Source: CBDVBE01 sp964543525
GTDB taxonomy: Bacteria > Fibrobacterota > Chitinivibrionia > Chitinivibrionales > JANQEN01
Reading direction: 5' to 3'
NCBI GenBank assembly: GCA_964543525.1
Contig: CAZIYW010000001.1
Coordinates: 69,898-133,897 of the forward strand
Length of the DNA stretch: 64,000 bases
The notes under the pieces: model-generated
Told to the model about the DNA's origin: nothing
Databases searched by the model: none
The model's input: only the letters and a program-made list of their open reading frames with translations
Position numbers and translations under genes: made by a program
In this document: positions 18,696 through 26,839 of the stretch, one piece after another
Numbering within the stretch: position 1 is the stretch's first letter
How the letters are laid out: each line of letters begins with the position of its first letter

Positions 18696-19421
18696 TTATA
18701 CCATCCATTCTTCAAATTCATAATGTGCGTGCAATTCCTGTACCGCATTTATGGTAATATTGTCATTCAATCTGTCCTTTTCCCAATTAATTGGATTGTT
18801 TTTTATGTATTGACGAATACGTAATAATTCCTGTTCATTGCGAATAATGTGATCATGAAACCGTGATTGTAAAACCTGGGCGCCCGCTGTTTTTCGTAAT
18901 TCGTTTATTCGTTTTGTAATGGCGGATTTAAATGAACGTAAAATTACAGATAATGAACCGGAAACGGGCGATATCGCGGACATTTTGTGGTTTACCGTAA
19001 CCGCCGTTTTTGTAGCGGTGGTTTTTATAACGGGCGGTTGTGTCGCGGGCGGTTGTGTTTCGTGTGGGTTTGTTACGGGCGGGTTTGTAGAGACGTTATG
19101 CATAACGTCTCTACAATTTGTAACGTCTATACAAACGTTCGGTGAAACACGACGAACAATCCGGATTATACCATGCATATGATTCGGCATAACAACAAAT
19201 CCATCCAATGCAATATGTGAATGTTTTTCACCGGTAATCCGCCATTCATCATGAACAATATTACCGTATTCATTGCATTTCATCACACCATTGTTAATCG
19301 TTCCAAACAAATTCCCTCGGTCATGGGTGCAGATGGTAATGAAATAATATCCCGGTTTAGAATAATCCCATCCGGGCAATCGCGCGGATTCTATCCGAAA
19401 TTTGTTTTTGAATAATGTCAT
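18696..19421 (-). CDS. REP-associated tyrosine transposase (RAYT / IS200-like Y1)
   Basis: 241 aa. The HUH core is visible as GYYFITICTHDRGNLFG, VMPNHMHGIIRI (the HUH motif HMH) and the catalytic Tyr within RIRQYIKNNPINWEKD near the C-terminus. These match RAYT proteins that cut single-stranded REP palindromes rather than full IS elements. Between the HUH motif and the C-terminal half lies a Pro/Thr/His-rich insertion of about 45 residues, encoded by short imperfect repeats and by the palindrome at 19085-19116. The core looks intact, but this insertion may impair folding. Cognate palindromes flank it on both sides, so it is probably the housekeeping RAYT of this genome. Confidence 0.9.
   Translation of the reverse strand: MTLFKNKFRIESARLPGWDYSKPGYYFITICTHDRGNLFGTINNGVMKCNEYGNIVHDEWRITGEKHSHIALDGFVVMPNHMHGIIRIVRRVSPNVCIDVTNCRDVMHNVSTNPPVTNPHETQPPATQPPVIKTTATKTAVTVNHKMSAISPVSGSLSVILRSFKSAITKRINELRKTAGAQVLQSRFHDHIIRNEQELLRIRQYIKNNPINWEKDRLNDNITINAVQELHAHYEFEEWMV
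19085..19116. repeat. REP-like palindrome inside the RAYT coding sequence
   Basis: A 32-bp perfect palindrome (TTGTAGAGACGTTATG plus complement), centred at 19100/19101. It keeps the reading frame of the transposase and differs from the flanking copies by a compensated central change (TGCA for CGCG). Confidence 0.9.
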
Positions 19422-19473
19422 TTTATTATTGTTGAAATTTGTTGTTTCCGATTATACCTGTACAGACGCGCAC

Positions 19474-19509
19474 CGTACGCACCGTACAGACCGTACGCAC
19501 CGTACAGAC
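19474..19509. repeat. Two tandem 18-bp repeats
   Basis: Two exact copies of CGTACGCACCGTACAGAC, directly abutting the palindrome at 19500-19531. They look like partial copies of the palindrome arm. Confidence 0.85.
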
Positions 19510-19531
19510 GTTACGCGTAACGTCTGTACGG
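19500..19531. repeat. REP-like palindrome, upstream of RAYT
   Basis: A 32-bp perfect palindrome (CCGTACAGACGTTACG plus complement). Relative to the copy at 18628 it has a compensated G-to-C / C-to-G change in the arms, so pairing is conserved while sequence is not. Confidence 0.9.
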
Positions 19532-19543
19532 GAAATTTCTATT

Positions 19544-20869
19544 CTAATTCTTCATCAATGCCGGCATACCGGTCGCTTCAATAACATCCCGCCATAGGCT
19601 CTTATCCGGATCAATGCGATTTTTTCGCGCTACGGCCATAGCAATGGGGACATGGACAAAATGATTATGCACCAGGCTGATGAGCATGCCGGTTTTCCCA
19701 GCCATTGCGGCATGAACCGCATTAGTACCAAGACGGGCGCAGTAGAGAGAGTCATTTGGATTGGCAGGCTGGCTGCGGATGATGTAACTGGGATCGATAT
19801 ATTTAAGGTTAAGGTCCCTATTCTTTTCTTTGAAATATTTTTTAATTTCATCCCGCAGGAACAGACCGATATCACTTAACTTTTTATTTCCCGAGGCATC
19901 GGTCTCATTTGTTGCATCAAGAATATTCTGACCGGCTCCTTCGGCAACGAGAATAACTGCATGGTTTCGTTTCTCAAGCCGCTGTTCAAGATGCGCCAGC
20001 AGGCCGTTTCCACCGTGTAAATCAAAAGGCACTTCCGGAACAAGCACAAAGTTGACATCATTAATGGCAAGGGCGGTATGGGCTGCAATGAACCCGGATT
20101 CCCTCCCCATGACCTTCACGATACCAACGCCGTTAATGGCGTCATGCGCCTCTACATGAGCCCCGGCAACCGCTTCAACCGCGCTGGCAACCGCAGTCTC
20201 AAATCCGAATGATTTCTGCACAAAGCTGAGGTCGTTGTCAATGGTCTTGGGAATACCGATAACCGCGATCTTTAACCCACGTTTAACAGCTTCGTTCGTT
20301 ATGTCAAGCGCTCCACGTTGTGTGCCGTCACCGCCGATAGCAAAGAGAAGGTTAATATTCATACGCTCCAATGAATCAACGATATCTTGAGTGCGATCAC
20401 CATACCCGCGTGACGAACCGAGCAGAGTTCCTCCGTGGCGATGGATAATCTGCACGGATTCAGGTGTTAAATCTATACAGGGCAATTTGAATTCCGATAA
20501 AAAACCCCGATAGCCAAATTTAATTCCACTTATACGCTGCACGCCATAGCGATACCATAAACACATTACAATTGATCGAACAACATCATTCAATCCCGGA
20601 CAGAGGCCGCCACAGGTAACTATTGCAGCGCGTGTTTTTGACGGATCAAAGTAGATATTTTTTCTCGGTCCGGCCCGCTCTATAAGCCAATTAGGATCAA
20701 TGACCAGATTTTCAACACCCTTGTTAATCTCAATGTTGTACAGAATACAGTTATCATCTGACATATAATTTGCAATATAATCGTCGTCTTCACTCGATAG
20801 TGCAATGGGTGAGCTTAAGGTTGGCTTACCCAGATTTTTAATGGTAAAATCCAGATTTTCGCTTTTCAT
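19544..20869 (-). CDS. ATP-type 6-phosphofructokinase (long-chain, TP0108/plant-like clade)
   Basis: 441 aa. The phosphofructokinase signature appears as VTCGGLCPGLNDVVR (about 85-99), GGDGTQRGA (179-187) and PKTIDNDLSF (207-216). The Gly in GGDGT favours ATP as donor, since PPi enzymes usually have GGDD. The Lys in PKTIDND occurs in the long ATP-PFK clade that includes plant, trypanosome and spirochaete enzymes. The N-terminal extension of about 75 residues is typical of that clade. AGGGA precedes the ATG. It phosphorylates fructose 6-phosphate in the cytoplasm. ATP use is a prediction from motifs. Confidence 0.9.
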   Translation of the reverse strand: MKSENLDFTIKNLGKPTLSSPIALSSEDDDYIANYMSDDNCILYNIEINKGVENLVIDPNWLIERAGPRKNIYFDPSKTRAAIVTCGGLCPGLNDVVRSIVMCLWYRYGVQRISGIKFGYRGFLSEFKLPCIDLTPESVQIIHRHGGTLLGSSRGYGDRTQDIVDSLERMNINLLFAIGGDGTQRGALDITNEAVKRGLKIAVIGIPKTIDNDLSFVQKSFGFETAVASAVEAVAGAHVEAHDAINGVGIVKVMGRESGFIAAHTALAINDVNFVLVPEVPFDLHGGNGLLAHLEQRLEKRNHAVILVAEGAGQNILDATNETDASGNKKLSDIGLFLRDEIKKYFKEKNRDLNLKYIDPSYIIRSQPANPNDSLYCARLGTNAVHAAMAGKTGMLISLVHNHFVHVPIAMAVARKNRIDPDKSLWRDVIEATGMPALMKN

Positions 20870-21073
20870 ACTATTCCCTAGTAAAAGATTTAGGATTATC
20901 GCAACCTATGATAAAATAATTCTCCCATAAACCGGGTAAAAAGAATCATCTTACAAATGTGTATTTTCGTTAATTATATAATTCCAAAATATATTGTTCA
21001 ATAGCAGTATAAAGGAATAAATTTTTCAGCGGTGGGTTGCAATGTGGTTAATAAAAGAAGATAAATGGTTACA

Positions 21074-21823
21074 TTATAAATTCACCCGGTATGCCATATC
21101 CTTACCGTTTTTTACAAAACCCACCTCCAGTGGGTAGAGTTGCTGAATCTCTATCTGGCAGGTATTCAGGTTATTCCGGGGAGCAATAATTCTGCGGTCG
21201 CCGACAATCTGGTCAACATAATTGGCAATATTATTATACCCTTCACCGCCTGTACCGGCAAAACAGGTATAGATAACAATAGTCGCATGCTCTTTCAAAT
21301 GATCCAAATAACAGAGGAACCGTTTGTCGTTGTATGAAAGCTCGCCTTTGGGACTGAGCATGACCGTTCTTTTCTTGGCATCGACTACACCAAGATACGG
21401 GCCGCCGACAAAAAGCATCTCAATATCGGGAATGAATTCAAGTGCATCAAAGACATCCTGCTCACCGGCTGCAATGGCAACACGCAAATCGTATACCTTT
21501 GCACATTTATCAATAAAACCGATAGTACTGTAACTGTAATAGATATCCTGCGGATCATAGCAGGGCAGAATAATAACTGCATTCGGTTTTTCCGTATCTT
21601 TAAAGGCCGGGAGATAGCCGAGGCGCTTTTCCAGCACCATACGCCATTTACTCTTCAACCTTATCTGCCGTACAGTGGATATTCTGCTTGTACGGGTTAC
21701 ACGCTCTCCATTCTCATCACGGCACTGGGCCGCGACCCGTGTGGAAGAGAAAAGAAAAAACAGACTCAGGAATAAAAGAAAATATTGCTCAATGGCTCTT
21801 TTTACTCTTGTATAATAACGCAT
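21074..21823 (-). CDS. Exported hypothetical protein, possible caspase-like (DUF4347-like) fold
   Basis: 249 aa with a signal peptide or N-terminal helix (about residues 14-32). The mature part has alternating beta strands and helices: NAVIILPCYDPQ, IEMLFVGGPYLG, then HLKEHATIVIYTCFAGTGGEGYNNIANYVDQIVG. This last arrangement (strand, Cys-containing turn, Gly-rich loop, helix) resembles the second half of caspase-fold domains such as DUF4347, but the usual catalytic His motif is not obvious. Assignment is structural inference only; it may be an unrelated exported alpha/beta protein. It has no close neighbours in the same operon, and its start is preceded by GGGGGA. Confidence 0.45.
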   Translation of the reverse strand: MRYYTRVKRAIEQYFLLFLSLFFLFSSTRVAAQCRDENGERVTRTSRISTVRQIRLKSKWRMVLEKRLGYLPAFKDTEKPNAVIILPCYDPQDIYYSYSTIGFIDKCAKVYDLRVAIAAGEQDVFDALEFIPDIEMLFVGGPYLGVVDAKKRTVMLSPKGELSYNDKRFLCYLDHLKEHATIVIYTCFAGTGGEGYNNIANYVDQIVGDRRIIAPRNNLNTCQIEIQQLYPLEVGFVKNGKDMAYRVNL

Positions 21824-22037
21824 GAAATATCCCCCAAAGAAAAGTTGAAGTACTACTATAACCCCCTATATATTAATCTAATTCAGGATCTTAAAGTTGG
21901 GTGAAAATAAGCACTTTTAAGAAAATTGTGGCTATTTCATATCCTTCTGCAATCGAAAGAGTAACGGCACAACCCTCAATTTGGGTTTACTATTCTATGG
22001 TTGACAGCGAGGAAAGTGGATTCTTTGGTAAATTGCC

Positions 22038-22913
22038 CTATATATCCCTGAGATAACACAGCGCTTCCTGTTTCAGTGCATCCGCATAGAAGTGTATTTG
22101 CCGGGAATTTTTGGAATCAAGCGACTGAATAACGCGGATAGTATCAGCCCATTTACTGTCCTTGGGAAGAAGTTTTTCAAACAGGCTGAGTGCCTTTTGC
22201 AAAGATGCTTCGTTGAGAATTACCTGCTCACGTTTGGGAGAAATTTCCAGATACAGCATGTTCATCTCAACAAGGTCATTAAAAAAATGCGTACCCAGTG
22301 ATATCTCGGGTACCAATCCTTCATGCATAGAGGCTATTTCACAAAGAACAGAGACTGTATTTATTCCCGCAAAGGAGACCGGTACACCCAGCGAGGGTGT
22401 TGTGGTTCCCCATCGTCCGGGGCCGAGCAGCATTATCCTCCCGGGTGTCTTCCCTTCAAGATGGGTAAGCTTACCAATGATACGGGCCACCGCATTTCGT
22501 TCGCTCTGAGAAAGCTTGCTGTACTCGGAAGGCAGCACACAAATAATCCAGTCCAGCGGCATGACCGCACTGCTGCCAAGTATCTGTCCCTCCGTTTTAA
22601 AGATGATATCCGATTTAGAGATTCCAACGGGTTTTTCAATGACCATATCCAGCTCTTTTTTCACCTGAAAAGGTCGGCACTGCAGAAGATTAATCCGGTA
22701 GGAGCCGTCATCAAGAAAATTGGCGGTAAATTCAATGTCAACCGGATAGGCATAGGCTTCATGGAGTAATGCAAGCAGCTCACGCATATCCCCGACAAAT
22801 TCGGTATCAGTAAAAAGTGTATCAAAGGTCAATAAAGTCTTTAACCATTGGTTGAGGTGCTTGCCTGTAAATATGCCACCCGCAAGTACGGTAACAATTT
22901 GTTCTAATAATTT
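22038..22913 (-). pseudogene. C-terminal remnant of a PEP synthase/PPDK-N-like protein
   Basis: The open frame encodes the end of a large PEP/pyruvate-binding (ATP-grasp) domain, identifiable by YPVDIEFTANF ... YRINLLQCRPFQV, the usual close of such domains, and then a further about 200 residues. The N-terminal ATP-grasp half is missing. The frame is open upstream to 22913 without any ATG or GTG, and the only usable start is TTG at 22832. The stop before it overlaps the end of the DUF3078 gene, so the 5' part was probably deleted and the remainder joined to that gene's 3' end. It could be expressed as a 264-aa fragment, but a pseudogene is more likely. Confidence 0.7.
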
Positions 22914-23815
22914 TTATAGTTAAAGGTGAATCCTAAAGACAAGGTATTCTTAAACCGCGCACCGGAATCCAGTTCTGCGGTTTGCGGATTAACATCAACC
23001 TGTTTATCATATAACAACTGCATATACCAGTTCAACATGATAAATTTATTCAAATTGATGGTAAGTGAATTTTCCCAGTTTATATCGGGATAGCGCCAGT
23101 TGCTGGTTGTATCCTCATCCTTCTTCGAGATGAATAGCGCTTCGTATATCTTGAGGTCGCTTGACAAGGTCCACCACGAGTCCTTATTGGTTGCTTTAAA
23201 TCCGGTAACAAATTCCAGACCACCGTCATTGGTAGTCCAGTCATCCCTGGCTTTAAAGCGGTCTACTGTCTGCCGGGCTGCACAGGCAAGACGAGCATCC
23301 CAATTAACATTATCATTATTAACCAATGAACGAACCGCACCGACACTTTCAGTCAATTCAACAGGATTAACCGTTCGGGCCTGCAGGCTGTCCCGTGCAT
23401 CATAAAACTGCGAAATGAGCCGGAATCCTATATAGGGATCTACCGAAGCTTTCAGAGTAAAACGTAGTACCGATTCAAGAACTATCAGGTCGGTAGATTT
23501 TTCAAAATCAAGCCAGTTCTTTTCACCGGTACTGTCCTTCTGCTGTAATTTGGTCTGGCCGTATGCAAGCTTAAAAGTGTTTTTGTTACTTAGTATTCTG
23601 GCAAGCTGTTTCTCCAGGACAGTATTATACTTTGCTGTCCAGGCAAATGAAGACAGTTCTTCACCGGTCCAGTTTTCTCCATAATAATTCCAGGAGAGAG
23701 CAATATTGGAATTGATATCAACCTTCCACTTGTCTTGCTCCTGTTTGGATGAATCATTCTGCGCACATATCAGGCAAACGCCGATAATAAGATACAGCCC
23801 AACTTTGTTAATCAT
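22904..23815 (-). CDS. DUF3078-family outer-membrane protein
   Basis: 303 aa with a signal peptide ending near CLICAQ. The body is rich in alternating beta strands and includes SSFAWTAKYNTVLEKQ, KNTFKLAYGQTKLQQKDS and YIGFRLISQFYDAR, which match DUF3078 proteins common in Bacteroidota and relatives. It ends with a terminal aromatic stretch (FTFNYKNY) typical of beta barrels inserted in the outer membrane. AAAGGA precedes the ATG at 23815. Function unknown. Confidence 0.8.
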   Translation of the reverse strand: MINKVGLYLIIGVCLICAQNDSSKQEQDKWKVDINSNIALSWNYYGENWTGEELSSFAWTAKYNTVLEKQLARILSNKNTFKLAYGQTKLQQKDSTGEKNWLDFEKSTDLIVLESVLRFTLKASVDPYIGFRLISQFYDARDSLQARTVNPVELTESVGAVRSLVNNDNVNWDARLACAARQTVDRFKARDDWTTNDGGLEFVTGFKATNKDSWWTLSSDLKIYEALFISKKDEDTTSNWRYPDINWENSLTINLNKFIMLNWYMQLLYDKQVDVNPQTAELDSGARFKNTLSLGFTFNYKNY

Positions 23816-24043
23816 AACATTCCTTTCTGCTAATGGGAGTGTAATTACCGTAAAGTAAACAAAAATACTATCCGGTTAAGGCGTCCGAGATATTTAAATC
23901 AGTTTTGTTATTGTTTCAGTATGAAAAGTTTATTTCATATAAATTTGTCACGATTTCTATTCTTGTCTATTTACCGGAATAAAGGTGGAATAAACGAAAT
24001 GCGACTCTGCGTATTATTTTTATTGTTATAGGGGATAGTCACT

Positions 24044-24430
24044 GTGCATAAGGTGCGTGCCGACACTGAGAAAAACAGGCTCTATATTCATTTGATTGGA
24101 GCTGTTGACACCAAATCTGCAGAGGAAATTACCGACTCAATTTTGGCTGAAACAAGTAAAATGAAACCCGGTTTTAATGTAATTACGGACTTAACGCAAT
24201 ATAAGCCGGGTCATTTAGCTGCAGTTAAAAGCCTGCTGCAAGGTATGTAATATCTGCATATAAAAGGTGTTGGAAAGGTCGTCAGAGTTTTCGGCAGATT
24301 AAAAATGGCTCTTATGCAATTTGCACGAGCCACCAAAAGTTTCAAGGGATACAAGCCGATATATACACATTCAATGGAAGAAGCTGAAAAAAACCGGATA
24401 TGTCGGACTAATCATTACTATGCAGGGTAA
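24044..24430 (+). pseudogene. STAS-like small protein interrupted by an in-frame TAA
   Basis: A GTG start at 24044 with GGGGA at 24031-24035 opens a 68-codon frame ending in TAA at 24248-24250. The same frame continues without another stop for 59 codons to the TAA at 24428-24430, encoding YLHIKGVGKVVRVFGRLKMA and later FKGYKPIYTHSMEEAEKNR. The whole, about 128 residues, resembles a STAS/SpoIIAA-like protein with a C-terminal helix. Reading it as a single gene with a premature stop is simpler than two genes, since the second part lacks its own start and RBS. A recoded stop or sequencing error cannot be excluded. Confidence 0.65.
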
Positions 24431-26496
24431 TCTTGTATTTACTTGCCAGATACATAAACATATCCCGACGTTCATCATCTTCAGGACACTTTTGAAACTC
24501 AACTATTTCCACCATATCGCCATCCCAGTTTTTAACCGCGGCATGTTTGCTGCCACCACCGAGTATTGTGTAATTTATATCGGCGACAATATTACCACTC
24601 TGGATGCTGACTGAATTCTGGGCACCGGCAAACCCATCAATCCACATGTCAAGAGAAAACAACTGTACCCCATGCTGGGGAATACTACTGCCGATATGTG
24701 CGACATGATCAATAAATATAGAATCGCCGTCATCATCATTGACGGTAAAGGTGGTAGACCATTGTCTGCCGATAATAAGCGTCTTCGGCCAGGAGACTGT
24801 TGAGGATATCACCGGCAGGCTGTTTTTCCGGACCATGGCGGTATCATCTGTCGTATTACCGCTTGAATCGGTCAAATGGATAATGAAATACTGCGGTGCA
24901 CCGGTCAATGCCAGGGTATCTTTCCAGACATACTGGTTAACAGGACTTTTAAGTACATTATTAATAACCACGCTGTCCATATTCTCGTCAATGGCCTCTA
25001 ACTCAAGATAGGCATAGTCACCGGCAATAAAGTGAGATTTACCTTCTTCTCCATTAACGGTAATACTGCTGATATACGGTGGTATAACATCGACAATATT
25101 TCCTGTTGTATAGGTAATACCAACAGTGTCTTTTGCGATCACTGTTGATCCGGTATCGTGTACAGAAATAATAAGAGTATTACTTCCCAACAGAAGAGAC
25201 GCCGAATACGAGGCATCCTGCTCTGCGCCGCCGTTAAGAGTATCCAGAGCGGCAGAAGTACCAGATTCGATATGAGTTATAGTGACGATAACCGACTCGC
25301 CTTCAGGATTAAAAATAGTTGCCACTATGTTGTAGGTAGACTGGTTCGTGGTGTAGGGATTCTGAGGAGGGTACTTTATGAAAATTATTTCCTTAGGCCC
25401 ATTAATATCATATCTGATATAATAGGTGCGACTGTTTTCATTGGTATCGGTATCCCAGGCTTTAACAACTGCAGTAAAGGCGCTCGTGACCATTCGCTTC
25501 GCTCTTGTCCACTCGCACCACTCCGCGGCGGTGGCTTTATACCACCGCCTTGGCCAAAGGGGATGCTTCGCCCCCTTTGGAAACCCCATAATAAGGTTCC
25601 TCCACTGGAAGTGGGGCTTAAAGTTTAGTGATATATGAAAAAAGGGTATCCATTGCTTCAAAAATTTTATAATAGAGCGTAGATTTTATATTCACTGTTG
25701 AATCATTAAAATTCAGTGAGTCATTAATGACCGCACCACTTACACCCAAACCATCATTACACTCAATTTTAAAATTAAATGTTTTTGCACCGGTTACAAC
25801 GGTATCTCCCTGCAACCCTTCATTTATGCAAAGAATAACCGGTCCCGTGGTATCAAAAAAATTATATAAAAACGATGTTACGGGTGAACCGTTTCCCATG
25901 GTATCCGACACCCACAGGTAGCCAGTACCGTTTCCGATAATATCGACCGGGTATGAAAAGGTCGGGAGCGATGATATTATTTTTTTTGAACTGCCTATCC
26001 CGCCTTCAAACTGCCAGGAATAGAGCACATCGTTGTCACCCACAGCCGGAGTTGACAAAAGTATAGTATCACTCTCACCGCCGCTGACGTCTGCCTGTGT
26101 AAGCGGTGAGGTTACGTGGAGTGAAAAAGTCAGCGGTATAACATCGCCATTACGCCGATACGTATTTAAAGTAATCGTTCTCTGTCCGGTATCGGGATAT
26201 GAGAAAAGAAAGGTATAGTTACTTGATAAGACCGGTGCTGGTATTGACTGCACTTCCCAGTAGCGGTTCCCTTCCGCACGAATGGTAAAAGAGTCTATCT
26301 TCTCTTTGGCGGTAGCGGCAACGGTAAGCGTTTCTGTTGTAAAGATATATACCGTATTTATCGAGTCGGTATACAGCGAAGAACTTTGCGGTTGGATTAC
26401 CATGTTAACATTCACCGGATTATCGAAAGAATTATACTCGGTACAGAAGACCCATACTATCCCAATACATGCCATGAGGGAAATGGTACGTCGCAT
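24408..26496 (-). pseudogene. Ig-like-repeat surface lipoprotein gene split by a 142-bp insertion
   Basis: Two adjacent minus-strand frames (26496 to 25618 and 25661 to 24408) become one continuous frame if 142 bp (25490-25631) are removed, giving FSYITSAFTAVVKAWDTD across the join. The start ATG at 26496 has AAGGAG eight bases upstream. The product would be about 650 aa: a short signal or lipoprotein leader, then several Ig-like domains with repeated xxxTVVVKAWDTD-type strands and an end rich in Ser and Asp. It appears to be a cell-surface protein. With the insertion, translation stops after SYITKL. Rescue by splicing or excision is possible but untested. Confidence 0.75.
25490..25631. mobile_element. 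142-bp structured insertion with 4-bp direct repeats
   Basis: The insertion is bounded by GTGA at 25486-25489 and 25628-25631, consistent with a 4-bp duplication or target match. It folds into consecutive hairpins: GGCGGTGG/CCACCGCC (25527-25549), CCAAAGGGG/CCCCTTTGG (25554-25580) and CCACT/AGTGG (25602-25614). It has no coding capacity and no obvious terminal inverted repeats. It may be a palindrome-associated IS200/IS605-type mini-element or another small structured element. Confidence 0.65.
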
Positions 26497-26515
26497 ACTT
26501 CTGCTCCTTCCCCGC

Positions 26516-26800
26516 TTAGAAGGTAAAGGTCCAGACAAGGCCAACGGCCCCCAGAAGGGCTATGCCGGCGCCGGGTTCGATGGTTACTGTTTCCCCGAAA
26601 GGTACTTCAATATCGGCAATGACAAGATATGGCTTGCTGCCGGCCGGAAGCTGTTTTGGCAAAGGGCCTGACAAGGTATCAAAATCAGCTGAAAAAGATC
26701 GGTAAAAAAGGGAAATAATGAAGGTATAAATCATCAAGACATATCGGGATAACAAAGCATCGTAACTGTTACAGCATAGTATTTTTTGTTTCATCGGCAC
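26516..26800 (-). pseudogene. Truncated exported protein, start of a beta-helix-like domain
   Basis: 94 codons. After a signal-like helix comes PYLVIADIEVPFGETVTIEPG, a pattern that usually begins a parallel beta-helix, as in other exported FecR-associated proteins. The frame then ends within about 20 residues (AVGLVWTFTF). A protein of this type would normally continue for hundreds of residues, so this looks like a truncated leftover, although a short natural protein cannot be ruled out. Its stop codon lies 20 bp upstream of the next gene's ATG at 26496. Confidence 0.4.
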
Positions 26801-26839
26801 AGTTCTCTTTCTTACTTTTTACAATTAAGAAATGTATAC

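Noticed and set aside
19402..19584. Short plus-strand frame rich in TH and TD repeats
   Set aside because: It is the translation of the 18-bp repeats and palindrome, with no RBS.
19544..20869. PPi-dependent phosphofructokinase
   Set aside because: The motif GGDGT, not GGDD, favours ATP use, even though PKTIDND is also seen in PPi enzymes.
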